Below are positions 16,631 through 25,910 of a stretch of DNA of 64,000 nucleotides, piece after piece (within the stretch, counting starts at the first letter, position 1; every line of letters starts with the position of its first letter). The DNA comes from an uncultured Phycisphaerales bacterium (GTDB lineage: Bacteria; Planctomycetota; Phycisphaerae; WQYP01). The translations under genes and the position numbers were made by a program. The notes beneath the pieces are model-generated. The model saw nothing but the letters and a program-made list of their open reading frames with translations, was not told the DNA's origin and ran no database searches. The stretch covers positions 1 to 64,000 of the forward strand of contig CAIMWO010000040.1 in assembly GCA_903845195.1 (NCBI GenBank), in the 5' to 3' direction.

Positions 16631-17017
16631 ATGAAAACCTTCAGCAAACACGTGCTTGGTGTTGTGGGCAAGAAGTCGCAGAAAAATCGTTCCGATTGGA
16701 AGGGCCGCGATACCGGCACGCGCCGCGGCGGCTACGCCAAGAATAAAGACCATCTCGGCTCCGACCAGGATCGCACGATGAGCGCCAAGCCCAGCGGCAC
16801 CCGCGATGAATTCGGATCGCGCCACAATCAGGACCAGCGCACCGCGGCCCAGATAAGAATGGGTCGCCAGAACGGCCATGGCTATGATCCGTCGTTCCGC
16901 GAAACCAGCCAGGATGTTCGCACCAGGCGCGGCCGCGGGAACACCGAACAATACCGGGCGAAGAAAAAGAATCGCAGCCGCAAGCCTCCGGCACGCATCG
17001 CGCTGGTGCCGCCGTGA
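16631..17017 (+). CDS. Small, highly basic, low-complexity protein
   Basis: The 128-residue product is rich in Arg, Lys, Gly and Gln (WKGRDTGTRRGGYAKNKDH, KKKNRSRKPP) and has no hydrophobic helix, so it is probably disordered and could bind nucleic acid. ATG 16631 has GGAGG upstream, and a TATACT -10 lies about 40 bp before it. The opposite strand has a 155-residue ORF of unlikely composition, which I treat as a shadow. Function unknown. Confidence 0.6.
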   Translation: MKTFSKHVLGVVGKKSQKNRSDWKGRDTGTRRGGYAKNKDHLGSDQDRTMSAKPSGTRDEFGSRHNQDQRTAAQIRMGRQNGHGYDPSFRETSQDVRTRRGRGNTEQYRAKKKNRSRKPPARIALVPP

Positions 17018-17050
17018 CGGTCTGCCGCGCCGGATGGGCGGCGCGGACTA

Positions 17051-17443
17051 TTACCCTCCCCGGCTGGTTCGCCACCAGTCAGGCAGACGGGGATTGAAGA
17101 GTCTCCATCCGACGCCGTGGTACGACGGGCGTCGCATTTCCCACGGCACGAGCACCAGCGTCACGGCCGCGGAGAGCAGATACACCAGTGGCCAGGTGAT
17201 GGCGCTGAAGAAAATCGCGCTCGCCGCCAGCGAGAGAAAGACCGCCGCCCAAATCAACTCCGGGAGGCGCGGAATGCGAAATACGTTGCAGAACAGAAAA
17301 AAGTGAAGTGTGACAAACGCGATGGAAAGGCTGAGCCACCGGTCCACCGGCGCCATACTCGCGGTGGCGACCGCGCCGAGAACGATCGCCAGGATGTCGC
17401 GCATCGAGATGCGAAAACCGGGAGCGAACTTCGGTTGGTCCAT
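17051..17443 (-). CDS. Hypothetical integral membrane protein
   Basis: The 130-residue protein has about four hydrophobic helices, including ILAIVLGAVATASMA, LSIAFVTLHFFLFCNVF, LIWAAVFLSLAASAIFF and LVYLLSAAVTLVLVPW. I do not recognise the family. It lies 15 bp after the stop of the larger secreted-protein gene on the same strand and is probably in one transcript with it. It converges with the small basic protein. Confidence 0.72.
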   Translation of the reverse strand: MDQPKFAPGFRISMRDILAIVLGAVATASMAPVDRWLSLSIAFVTLHFFLFCNVFRIPRLPELIWAAVFLSLAASAIFFSAITWPLVYLLSAAVTLVLVPWEMRRPSYHGVGWRLFNPRLPDWWRTSRGG

Positions 17444-17458
17444 GCTTAGTCCCGCGCA

Positions 17459-19093
17459 TCAATCCGCACGCAGCGCCTTGCCCGCCCCCGAAATCGGCGT
17501 GACTTCCACCGCTTCGAAAGTCACCGCTGCGTTATGCGCGCCCAGTCCGCATCGCTTCTCATCGTCCAGCTTCCACGGCGTGTACCGCGAAAGATCTTTG
17601 TAATCCGTCTTATATTCAATCAGCGGCTTGTCATCGAATACCACGCGGATCACGTCCTTGCGGATCTGCACCAGCGCCACATGCCGCTTGCCGTTGGCCA
17701 GGGTGATCGGGGTGATGGTGGGATTGTCCTTGGCGATCTTGTTGCGCACGCGCTCCAGGCGTGCTTCGCCCTTGGTGTCCAGTGAGACGCCGAACGATTC
17801 GCCGCGGACGTGCAGGAGAATCGCCACCGGCCCGTCGCCTTCGGTGCGGGTGAACGCCACGCGCAGGTCGAACTCCTCCGGCGGGTCGTAGGGAAGTAGA
17901 ATCCGCGCGTATTTGGTTGAATCACACGCCAGTGCTCCATTGGCCAGCCGCCATCTCCCAGCCACGGAATCCTTCGAGGGATCGATCGCCGAAAGTAGGT
18001 TGTCCGCGGGCGCCGTCGCCGCGGTAGACCTGCCGGACGCAGGACCGGTAGTGGCCCCGACGGCGTTCGTGTGAACCGTTGCCGCGGTCGCGGAATTGTT
18101 AGGCACTGTCAGTCGCGACTGAATCCGTGTCAGTGTGATTCCTGAAATGTTGGCCTGTGCGACGGCATACCAGTGCCGGGCGCGGATCAACGCCGACGCC
18201 TGCCCCCGCCCCGAAAGCTTCTCCGCATACCCCCACCACAGATCCGCTAACTCCACCTGCCTGAGCGGATCGGTCGGTGCCAGCATTTCGCGCTCGGCCA
18301 AGATCCGCAGCGCCGCATCATCCGACTTGGCCAAGTGCGCCAGCCCCGCATCAAAGTCGCCTTTGCTTAAGCAGCAGTAGCGGCCGACGACCAGGTGTGC
18401 TGCCGCATCGTCTGGGGATTTTTCCAACCGGCCTAGTGCTATCTGAGCCTGCCCAATCTCCCCCGCCACGGCCCGCAAATCCGCCAGCCGCGGTTGCAGC
18501 GCCGCCACCAGCGCCACCCGCCGCGTCTTGTTTGCCGCCGCTTCCGCCAGATTGACCAGAGCGCTCAATGCTTCGCCGTTGTCGGCGGCGATCGCCGACT
18601 CCGCCAAGTCCAACGACAGTCGCGCCAGCGTCTCCTGCTGGCTGACCGTCGTCGCGGAAATTGACACCGCCACCAGCGCCTTGCGTTTGAATTCCAATAC
18701 GTCGATACGAAACCCTGCACCCAGAATATCCACGGCCCGACAGGCGGTATCGCCGTCTCCCACCCCCGCCGCCAGGTCGCCAGCTTCGATCAGCAGCACG
18801 AATCGTGCGGCCAGATCATCGTGCGTCGCCAGCGCCTCCTGTAACAGCCGGCGCGCCAGCGCCTGCCGATCCTCCGCGGACTTTTTGGCGAAATCTTCTT
18901 TGAACAGCGAGTGGATCAAATCCTTGGCGTGGCCCTGGGCCGCCGCATCAGGCAGCGGTTGAAGCGCGGGCTGCGAAGCGGCTACGGACGTTGGCATCGA
19001 TGCCGGAGGAGCTTCTGCATAAAGTGGTATTGCATACGCGAGCAGGGCAAGCACGATCACATAGCGCGTCGCTTTCACCGGTGAACATCTCAT
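17459..19093 (-). CDS. Large exported protein with a C-terminal LamG-like domain
   Basis: The 544-residue product starts with a signal peptide (VIVLALLAYAIPLYAEA). It is followed by about 300 residues of Ala-rich helical segments that look like degenerate TPR repeats. The last 180 residues (KDSVAGRWRLANGALACDS, FDLRVAFTRTEGDGPVAILLH, GLGAHNAAVTFEAVEV) resemble a LamG/3-keto-disaccharide hydrolase-like beta sandwich. ATG 19093 has AAAGGA eight bases upstream; the ORF extension to 19174 is unlikely. I infer a cell-envelope role, and no reaction can be named. Confidence 0.78.
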   Translation of the reverse strand: MRCSPVKATRYVIVLALLAYAIPLYAEAPPASMPTSVAASQPALQPLPDAAAQGHAKDLIHSLFKEDFAKKSAEDRQALARRLLQEALATHDDLAARFVLLIEAGDLAAGVGDGDTACRAVDILGAGFRIDVLEFKRKALVAVSISATTVSQQETLARLSLDLAESAIAADNGEALSALVNLAEAAANKTRRVALVAALQPRLADLRAVAGEIGQAQIALGRLEKSPDDAAAHLVVGRYCCLSKGDFDAGLAHLAKSDDAALRILAEREMLAPTDPLRQVELADLWWGYAEKLSGRGQASALIRARHWYAVAQANISGITLTRIQSRLTVPNNSATAATVHTNAVGATTGPASGRSTAATAPADNLLSAIDPSKDSVAGRWRLANGALACDSTKYARILLPYDPPEEFDLRVAFTRTEGDGPVAILLHVRGESFGVSLDTKGEARLERVRNKIAKDNPTITPITLANGKRHVALVQIRKDVIRVVFDDKPLIEYKTDYKDLSRYTPWKLDDEKRCGLGAHNAAVTFEAVEVTPISGAGKALRAD

Positions 19094-19217
19094 CGATGCA
19101 TTCCTTTGGACAAACCGCGTTGACGGGACCATGGTAATGGCGCGCCAATTATTCGAGCAAGCGGAAAGCGCCACTAATATTCAAGATCGGAAGTGTGGCC
19201 GCCGTTTCCTACGCCGC

Positions 19218-19245
19218 TTGGCGTTGGACGGCAGGATGATAGAAT
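19218..19245 (+). promoter_or_regulatory. Promoter TTGGCG-16-TAGAAT, near-leaderless
   Basis: The -10 TAGAAT ends five bases before ATG 19251, and a TTGGCG -35 lies 16 bases upstream. The predicted transcript start is at or just inside the start codon of the GNAT gene. No Shine-Dalgarno is visible. Confidence 0.5.
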
Positions 19246-19250
19246 AGAAA

Positions 19251-20483
19251 ATGCACAGGCGACGCAGGGAACGCGTTGCGGATTGCGTACGGTCCGGCCG
19301 GGAAGAATTGCCGGAGCGCACGCCACGGAGTCACCTGCTGGTGAGTGAAGTAGAAAAAGCTGTGGGAGCGGTAAAACCTTCGTTACCGTTGGTGCGCCTT
19401 CCCATCGAGAAACCGCAATTGGCAGTGGACTTTCTCCATGCCCGTTCCCATGGCGTGATGGATCTCATCGCCCATTTCTGGGAACGCCTTCCGCAGACCC
19501 CCCCCCTGCAGCGCGGCGACCTGCATCTCGTGGCCGCGCTGGACCGGGTTGATGAATCGACTATTAAAGATATAACGCTACAAACATTAGATATCGACCG
19601 GTTGTCCGGAGTGATGCTCTACGTGCCGAAGGCCTACCGGGCTGACGTGCTGGCGCTGAACCAGGAAACCGCCGAGGCATTCGTCGGTTATATCCGCCAA
19701 CTCGGCGCCGGTAATGGGGGGGCCACGGGCAGCAATGGTTCACCTTCCACCAATGACGGCAAACCAGACCCAGAGAGCCCACCCGCAACAGAGTCCGGAG
19801 CCGCCACGGGTGATCGATCTGCAGACAATGGGCGAGAGAAGAATTATAATATATTGTCAATAATAGACTTATGTGGATCTCGCCCCACTGTTGATCTCGA
19901 TGCGGCGAGAATGTCTCCGGACGCCCCGGCAACGGCGGCAATCGATTTTCTCAGCGGCACCGCCGAGGGCCTCGGCTGGATGGTGCCGGCGCTCTTGCCG
20001 CTGGTGCGTAAACGTGCGCCGGTTCGTCAGTTGATCAACGTCGTCATGCAACTTCCCGCCCAGGTATCCGCGGCGACGGATCCTCAGGTGCGTATCGCGC
20101 GGACCGAAGACTTACCGGCACTCAACCGCTGGCGGCGTCAATACAACGATGAGCGCGGGATTCTCTTCGATGCAGATCTGGATGCCGCAGTTGAGACCCA
20201 ACGGGTGTTCGTCTACGAGTACGACAAGCAGGTCGTGGCGCTGGCGAAGTTCGATCTGGAATTGCAAAATCTCATTGAAATTGGGGGGGTATACACGTTC
20301 CCGGAGTTCCGCAAGAAGGGCTTTGGTGTCAGGATCGTTGGGGATTTGGCGTGTCGAATTCGGGCCAAGGGGAAGATTCCGACGCTCCAGGTGGATCAGG
20401 AAAACGCTCCGGCCCTCAAGCTCTATGGCGGTGCGGGTTGGAAGACAAAGGGTAAACTCGCCCGCGTCTGGTTGACCGGCTAA
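19251..20483 (+). CDS. GNAT-family acetyltransferase with a long N-terminal region
   Basis: The C-terminal 130 residues form a GNAT fold. IGGVYTFPEFRKKGFGVRIVGD matches the acetyl-CoA binding motif, and DQENAPALKLYGGAGW matches the family's C-terminal motif. The N-terminal 280 residues include a conserved-looking ERLPQTPPLQRGDLHLVAAL region. A low-complexity linker (about residues 155-200), rich in Gly, Ser, Asn and Pro, passes into an AT-rich patch. The substrate is unknown. The gene lies directly upstream of the parS-like sites and parB, in the position often held by parA, but it is unrelated to ParA. Confidence 0.8.
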   Translation: MHRRRRERVADCVRSGREELPERTPRSHLLVSEVEKAVGAVKPSLPLVRLPIEKPQLAVDFLHARSHGVMDLIAHFWERLPQTPPLQRGDLHLVAALDRVDESTIKDITLQTLDIDRLSGVMLYVPKAYRADVLALNQETAEAFVGYIRQLGAGNGGATGSNGSPSTNDGKPDPESPPATESGAATGDRSADNGREKNYNILSIIDLCGSRPTVDLDAARMSPDAPATAAIDFLSGTAEGLGWMVPALLPLVRKRAPVRQLINVVMQLPAQVSAATDPQVRIARTEDLPALNRWRRQYNDERGILFDADLDAAVETQRVFVYEYDKQVVALAKFDLELQNLIEIGGVYTFPEFRKKGFGVRIVGDLACRIRAKGKIPTLQVDQENAPALKLYGGAGWKTKGKLARVWLTG

Positions 20484-20562
20484 CTCCGCCGCGTTCCCTT
20501 CAGGCCCGCTCCTGTTCACCCCACGTTCAATGAATCGCCGCCCCCGAAAGCGATCCCCATCA

Positions 20563-20578
20563 TGTTCCACGTGGAACA
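20563..20578. promoter_or_regulatory. parS-like site 1, TGTTCCACGTGGAACA
   Basis: This is a perfect 16-bp palindrome matching the broadly conserved bacterial parS centromere (TGTTYCACGTGRAACA type). It lies 94 bp before parB. ParB binds such sites and spreads to form the partition complex. Confidence 0.9.
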
Positions 20579-20633
20579 ATTCTCGAAATGAATTGAATAC
20601 ACTATTGACGCCGGCGCGAGCGAAGCGTAAAAG

Positions 20634-20649
20634 GGTTCCACGTAGAACA
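20634..20649. promoter_or_regulatory. parS-like site 2, GGTTCCACGTAGAACA
   Basis: This site matches site 1 at 14 of 16 positions and lies 71 bp from it, centre to centre, and 23 bp before the parB ATG. Two sites this close to parB suggest both centromere function and autoregulation of parB. Confidence 0.8.
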
Positions 20650-20671
20650 TGTTCGAGAAAGGAGTCTCACG

Positions 20672-21673
20672 ATGGCTGTCAAAGATCGTCCGCGTCTGGG
20701 CCGGGGTCTCAAGAGTCTGATTTCCTCGCCCGTGGTGATCGATGCCTCTTCCTCCCCTGCCGGGCATAACGGTGATGGACGGGCGGTCATCGGAAGCATC
20801 TCCGAGGGTGGGGTCGCCATTGTCGACGAAGGGGCGGCGAATGAACGTCTGATTCAACTCTCCTTAGACCTGATCGACGCCAACCCGCACCAGCCGCGGG
20901 AAAAGATGGACCCGCTCCAGCTTCAGGAACTCGCCGCCTCGATCAAAGCCTCTGGCATTCTTCAACCTATTATTGTCCGCCCGGAAGCCGGCGGAAGATT
21001 CCAACTGGTCGCCGGGCATCGGCGAACCGAGGCCGCCCGACAAGCCGGCCTCACGACAATTCCCGCGATTGTGCGGGTCGATTCCACCGATGAACTCCAA
21101 GCCGAGTGGGCGCTGATCGAGAACATTCACCGCGAGGATCTCAACGCCATCGAGCGTGCCCGGGCCTTTCGCAGCTTCATCGACACCTTTAACCTCACCC
21201 ACGCCAAGGCTGCCGAACGCCTGGGACTCGACCGCGCCACAGTCTCCAATTTCCTCCGCCTGCTGGAACTGAACCCCGGCGTCCAAGACCTCGTCTCCCG
21301 CGGCATTCTTTCTGCAGGTCATGCCAAGGTGCTGGCCGGCGTGACGGACTCCTCACTCCAGGACCGTCTCGCCAATCAGGTTGTTACCGAGAGCCTAAGC
21401 GTGCGGAAACTAGAAGAGCTTATCGCAACCCCCGATCAAATGGGTGGAACCAAAGGATCGTTGGATGGACAACAAACAACCACGGACGTGGCTGGCCACA
21501 AACGCACCCTCGTCGCCAAATCTCCGCATATCCTCGACCTGGAACAGGAGCTCTCACGAAAGCTGGGCACCAAGCTCAGGATCTTCCCCAGCAAAAAGAA
21601 AAATACCGGCAAGATCGTCATCCAATACTTCAGCCTCGATGAGTTCGATCGCATCGTGGAAAAATTTAACTGA
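20672..21673 (+). CDS. parB: Chromosome partitioning protein ParB
   Basis: ParB is a CTP-dependent clamp that loads at parS and organises the origin region for segregation. The 333-residue protein has an N-terminal RPRLGRGLKSLI (the ParA-interacting start), NPHQPRE, SGILQPIIVRP, LVAGHRRTEAARQAG, ENIHREDLNAIERA, a helix-turn-helix (AAERLGLDRATVSNFLRLLEL) and a C-terminal dimerisation domain. The usual GERR of the CTP-binding motif is GHRR here. GAGAAAGGAG precedes the ATG. No parA is adjacent within the window, which is unusual. Two parS-like sites lie just upstream. Confidence 0.95.
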   Translation: MAVKDRPRLGRGLKSLISSPVVIDASSSPAGHNGDGRAVIGSISEGGVAIVDEGAANERLIQLSLDLIDANPHQPREKMDPLQLQELAASIKASGILQPIIVRPEAGGRFQLVAGHRRTEAARQAGLTTIPAIVRVDSTDELQAEWALIENIHREDLNAIERARAFRSFIDTFNLTHAKAAERLGLDRATVSNFLRLLELNPGVQDLVSRGILSAGHAKVLAGVTDSSLQDRLANQVVTESLSVRKLEELIATPDQMGGTKGSLDGQQTTTDVAGHKRTLVAKSPHILDLEQELSRKLGTKLRIFPSKKKNTGKIVIQYFSLDEFDRIVEKFN

Positions 21674-21854
21674 GAGCGGCTTCATTCCCCCAAGCAGCTG
21701 GACTCAACCCGCTTTCGATGCGCAATCGGCGGCTTGAAAACCGCTTGGTCACGTTTGTCGGCCGCAATACCCACACAAGTCGAAATTCCTGCATGAAATA
21801 CTGAATGATGAACGGAATAGGGGGGCACTATGCACTTGGACCCAGCAACATGGC

Positions 21855-21884
21855 TTTGCAATCCCGATTCTATATTAGTATAAT
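21855..21884 (+). promoter_or_regulatory. Promoter TTTGCA-18-TATAAT
   Basis: A consensus TATAAT at 21879-21884 has a TTTGCA -35 at 18-base spacing. The surrounding DNA is AT-rich. It would drive the short upstream ORF and the hybrid kinase. Confidence 0.55.
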
Positions 21885-21953
21885 AGTTGGTTCATCCGCT
21901 GTTTGTCGCCATCGCGTCGTATTCTCCCACCCTTTATCAGGCGTGAGGGAATT

Positions 21954-22022
21954 ATGGATCTTAAGGTCAGGAAAGAATCAGACGACTTGTATAACACGCT
22001 GGTCGTACTAAAGCAGCAGTAA
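21954..22022 (+). CDS. Candidate 22-residue upstream ORF/leader peptide
   Basis: ATG 21954 is preceded by GAGGGA at good spacing and encodes MDLKVRKESDDLYNTLVVLK plus QQ before a TAA. It lies 63 nt into the predicted kinase transcript and ends about 100 bp before the kinase start. It may be a regulatory upstream ORF, or a remnant of a larger gene. There is no further evidence of translation. Confidence 0.35.
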   Translation: MDLKVRKESDDLYNTLVVLKQQ

Positions 22023-22123
22023 GCGGCTGACTTAGACGCTTCGTTCCAAGGACCGATCAAGCGCCGCGCTAGAAGTCCGCGGCTACGTCTTTGCGGGTGG
22101 TGCGGATTTGCCACCAAGACATA

Positions 22124-25100
22124 ATGGAGAGCAACAAAGTGGTCAAACAGATACGACATTGGATTACCAAACCTACTGCGTCGTCGAGACGCACCGCTAC
22201 TCTGCCCCCAACCTACGAAAATTTGCAGACCATCGCAGGCATCGCCAGTTCGTGCCGTGATGTGAATGCTCACCCGCCGGTCTCCGCCGCTTCACCCCCG
22301 TCGCAGGCCTTACGAGATCATCCGAGGATGACTCTCCTGTTGCACTACGTCTTTGCCCTCCTGGTGGTAACGGCCACACTGGGACTTCGCTGGACCTTGA
22401 ATCCGCTGATCGGCGACAACACCCCTCTGATCGCGCTCTACCTGGCGCCAACCATCATCGCGGCATGGTACGCCGGACTCGGCCCCGCCATCCTGTGCAT
22501 CGGTCTCGGCCTGTTGCTGGGTGACAAAGTACTTGCCGATCCGAACGTCCCACTGCTCGGCAAGATCGTACGTGACTTCGTGTTTGTCATCGAGTCCCTG
22601 CTCATCGCCTGGTTCATCTGCAATCGCCGCAGCGCAGAAGAAACCGTGCGGCGACTTTTCGAAACACCTGAACTCCACTCCGACGATCTGGCCAAGTGGG
22701 TCAGGAAGAACGGCCTTCTGGGACGCTGGGGTCTGCTGATAGGAGTCGTATTTATCACCGCGATATTTACGGCCTACGAAATCATCCAGGAATTCTCTCG
22801 CCCGGGTTTGTCCAAATGGCAATCGCACTGCCTCAGTATCGTGATGGTTTCTCTTATCAGCGGCATCATACTGTTTCGACTGCGCAGCATGATTCAACAG
22901 CAGTTTTCGGTCATCGTAAGAATGGTCCGCGAGCTGCAGCAGCGCAAAGCGGAAGCGGCCAAGCTGGCCCTCGTGGCCAGCTACACCGATCACGCCGTGA
23001 TGATCATCAACAACGCGGGAGCCATCGAATGGGTCAATACGGCATTTGAAGGCATAACGGGGATCCCCGCGGTCGACACGACGGGTCGCCGAGTCTTCGC
23101 CCTGCTGGAGAGTCTGCAGGTTGAGACGTCTGTTATACACGCCATTCGCGACTCTTTTGCCGGCGGCGAGCGGCTCAAAGTGGAAGCCATCACCCTGACA
23201 CCCTCCCAACGCCAGGTCTGGCTTTCCTTTGAAGTTCTGCCGATTCCCGCCGCCGCCGGCGATGCGCCGACGCTCGCCGTGATCGCCGAGGACATCACGG
23301 AACTCAAGCGTTCCGAAGCAGCGCTGCGGGACAGTGAGCAGCGCTTTCGCCGGTTGATTGAGCAATCCGTCGATGCCGTGTTCGTACACGATTTCGACGG
23401 ACGTTTCGTGGAGGCCAACCCGCGCGCCTGCGAATGGCTTGGGTATTCGCGCGCCGAATTACTGACGATGCAGGTCAGCGACATCGAAGTCTGCAACACC
23501 GCCGAGCAGGTCCGAACCCAGCTCGCGGAACTGCAGAACTCGCCCCTCGATACACCGCCCATAAACCTCGACTGCATCAGCCGGCGGAAGGATGGTTCCA
23601 CGTTCCCCTCCGAAGTCCGGATCGGCATAATCGAAACCGGCGGTCAGCGGCTGGTGCTCGCCACCGTTCGCGACGTCACTGCGCGCCGCCAGGTCGAAGC
23701 CCAATTGCGCTTGGCCCACGATGAACTCGAGCGACGCGTCACCGAGCGCACCTCCCAGCTGGCCCTGTCCAATATCCATCTCCAGGGAGAAATCGACGAA
23801 CGCTCGCGCGTCGAGGAAGACCTGCATCATTCGCGGCAGATGCTGCAGATCGTGCTCGATCATATCCCGCAGCGCGTCTTCTGGAAGGACCGTGACTTAC
23901 GCTACCTTGGTTGCAACCGGCGGTTCGCACAGGATGCCGGCGTGGAGGATCCCCAGGCCATCGTGGGCAAGACCGATTACGACCTCGCCTGGAAGATCTC
24001 CGCCGACCAGTATCGCGCGGATGATCGATCGGTGATTCAAACCGGCGTGTCCAAACTCCATTTCGAGGAGCCCCTGGTCAACCGGCAGGGGGCGCATCGC
24101 TGGCTGCAGACCTGCAAAGTCCCGCTGCGCGGCAGCGCCGGAAATATCATCGGCATGATCGGCACCTTCGAGGACATCACCGATCGTAAGAGCGCCGAAG
24201 AGTCGCTGCGCCAGGCACGCCGGGATGCAGAGCAGGCCAACCGCGCCAAGAGCGAATTCCTCGCCCGGATGAGCCATGAGATTCGCACGCCGCTCAACGG
24301 CGTGATCGGCATGACCGGCCTCCTGCAGGATACGACGCTGAATCGAGAGCAAACCGAATACGCACGCCTCGCCCAGTCCTCCGCCGAAGCGCTGCTGGAA
24401 CTGGTCAATGACATTCTAGATTTTTCCAAAATCGAGGCCGGAAAAATGGAACTGGATTACACCGATTTTGATTTGCATCTCGCGGTCGAACAACCGATCT
24501 CCCTGCTCATCTCCAAAGCCCGCGCCAAAGGTGTCGATCTGAAATGCTTCGTGGAGGCCCCCGTGCCCACTCTTCTCCGCGGCGATGTCCACCGCCTCCA
24601 ACAGATTCTCCTCAACCTGATCAGCAATGCGGTCAAGTTCACCAGGCAAGGCGAAATTGTCGTCCGCTGCGCCGTCGAAAAAGAAGATGCCGAGCGCACC
24701 ACGGTGAGATTCTCGGTCACCGATACCGGCATGGGCATCCCGGAAGATCGCGTCGAACGCCTCTTCAAGAGCTTCTCCCAGGTCGATTCCTCAACCACGC
24801 GACAGTACGGCGGGACCGGCCTTGGTCTGGTCATTTCCAAACAGTTGACCGAATTGATGGGCGGCCAGATCGGCGTCAACAGCCGCTTGAACCACGGCTC
24901 AACGTTCTGGTTCGTCGTCCCCTTCGAACGCACTCGTGCCCATGAGGAGGCCGCCATGACTCACCTTGATCCGACTGAATCCAGCGCACCGGCCGGGTAC
25001 AGCGGTAACGCCTGTGACGCTGCCGCTTCGCCGCAGAATCCGTCGCCGTCCGTCACCGGGGGCAAGCGAATTCTGCTGGTGGAGGACAATCTGGTGAATC

Positions 25101-25852
25101 AAAAGGTTGCCGCAAAATACTTGGAACGCGCCGGCTACATTTACACGATCGCCAGCAACGGGCAGGAAGCCCTCGATGTCCTGATCCGGGAATATTTCGA
25201 CCTGGTGTTGATGGACTGCCAGATGCCTGTGATGGATGGTTTCGAGGCCACGCGCTGCATTCGCGATTTGCAGGCTCATGGTCGCCTGGCCGGGCGTATG
25301 CCCGAACAGCACCTGCCGATCATCGCGCTGACCGCCAGCGCCGTATTTGGCGACCGCGAAGCCTGCCTCAACGCCGGCATGGATGATTACCTCACTAAAC
25401 CGCTCAGCCGGGAAGCCATGTTGCAGACGATGGACCCTCTCCTGGAGAAGTATTCTCCAGCCGTCATGGACCAATCCGCCAGGCCTGCACCCGTGGATTT
25501 CGCCACGATTCTTGGAAATTGCTCGGGGGATTTCTCCTTCATCACGGAGTTGCTCGACTCTTTCAAAGTTCAGGCGGATCGGGATCTGGACGCGATGCAA
25601 CAGGCTCTGGCCGCGCAGGACGCCGCCGCCCTGGGCAGCGCGGCACACAGCCTCAAAGGCGCGGCGGCCTATCTGGCTGCCGAACCGTTGCGCAAGATGG
25701 CGGAGAGTTTGGAAAGATCCGGGCGAAACGCCGCCCTCGCCGGAACAGAACAAGCGGTCGTCCAAATGCAGAATGAGATCGACCACTGTCTCGAATACAT
25801 CCGGAATTGTGTGAATCAGGCTACTGACGCCGATCGGTTGAGAAATGCATGA
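22124..25852 (+). CDS. Membrane-bound hybrid histidine kinase (PAS x3, HisKA, HATPase, REC, Hpt)
   Basis: The protein is about 1242 residues long. After a hydrophilic N-terminus, helices at about 70-260 include a DUF4118-like four-helix block ([18 protein letters not shown]) and two more helices. Three PAS domains follow at about 290-400, 415-530 and 575-690. The HisKA box [15 protein letters not shown] has the phospho-His near residue 717. The ATPase has the N box ISNAVKFT and G boxes DTGMGIP and [11 protein letters not shown]. The receiver has LVEDN and [13 protein letters not shown] (Asp near 1028), and the Hpt domain has [12 protein letters not shown] (His near 1174). It can therefore run a full phosphorelay in one chain. 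The start could also be ATG 22328. The REC-HDOD gene follows after 58 bp. Confidence 0.9.
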   Translation: MESNKVVKQIRHWITKPTASSRRTATLPPTYENLQTIAGIASSCRDVNAHPPVSAASPPSQALRDHPRMTLLLHYVFALLVVTATLGLRWTLNPLIGDNTPLIALYLAPTIIAAWYAGLGPAILCIGLGLLLGDKVLADPNVPLLGKIVRDFVFVIESLLIAWFICNRRSAEETVRRLFETPELHSDDLAKWVRKNGLLGRWGLLIGVVFITAIFTAYEIIQEFSRPGLSKWQSHCLSIVMVSLISGIILFRLRSMIQQQFSVIVRMVRELQQRKAEAAKLALVASYTDHAVMIINNAGAIEWVNTAFEGITGIPAVDTTGRRVFALLESLQVETSVIHAIRDSFAGGERLKVEAITLTPSQRQVWLSFEVLPIPAAAGDAPTLAVIAEDITELKRSEAALRDSEQRFRRLIEQSVDAVFVHDFDGRFVEANPRACEWLGYSRAELLTMQVSDIEVCNTAEQVRTQLAELQNSPLDTPPINLDCISRRKDGSTFPSEVRIGIIETGGQRLVLATVRDVTARRQVEAQLRLAHDELERRVTERTSQLALSNIHLQGEIDERSRVEEDLHHSRQMLQIVLDHIPQRVFWKDRDLRYLGCNRRFAQDAGVEDPQAIVGKTDYDLAWKISADQYRADDRSVIQTGVSKLHFEEPLVNRQGAHRWLQTCKVPLRGSAGNIIGMIGTFEDITDRKSAEESLRQARRDAEQANRAKSEFLARMSHEIRTPLNGVIGMTGLLQDTTLNREQTEYARLAQSSAEALLELVNDILDFSKIEAGKMELDYTDFDLHLAVEQPISLLISKARAKGVDLKCFVEAPVPTLLRGDVHRLQQILLNLISNAVKFTRQGEIVVRCAVEKEDAERTTVRFSVTDTGMGIPEDRVERLFKSFSQVDSSTTRQYGGTGLGLVISKQLTELMGGQIGVNSRLNHGSTFWFVVPFERTRAHEEAAMTHLDPTESSAPAGYSGNACDAAASPQNPSPSVTGGKRILLVEDNLVNQKVAAKYLERAGYIYTIASNGQEALDVLIREYFDLVLMDCQMPVMDGFEATRCIRDLQAHGRLAGRMPEQHLPIIALTASAVFGDREACLNAGMDDYLTKPLSREAMLQTMDPLLEKYSPAVMDQSARPAPVDFATILGNCSGDFSFITELLDSFKVQADRDLDAMQQALAAQDAAALGSAAHSLKGAAAYLAAEPLRKMAESLERSGRNAALAGTEQAVVQMQNEIDHCLEYIRNCVNQATDADRLRNA

Positions 25853-25910
25853 CGCCGTTGAACCCGGCGCGGAAATATAAAGTGAGGCATTGGAGTTTGA
25901 TGGGGACGCA

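Larger units (their letters stand above)
21674..22123. other. Leader/promoter region of the hybrid kinase
   Basis: The gap holds one good promoter (21855-21884) and a 22-codon ORF with a Shine-Dalgarno (21954-22022). Apart from these I see no gene. The predicted mRNA leader before the kinase start at 22124 would be about 230 nt. Confidence 0.5.

Noticed and set aside
16484-16951. 155-residue minus-strand ORF opposite the small basic protein
   Set aside because: No ribosome binding site, and its hydrophobic pattern mirrors the basic coding strand; the plus-strand gene has GGAGG and a promoter.
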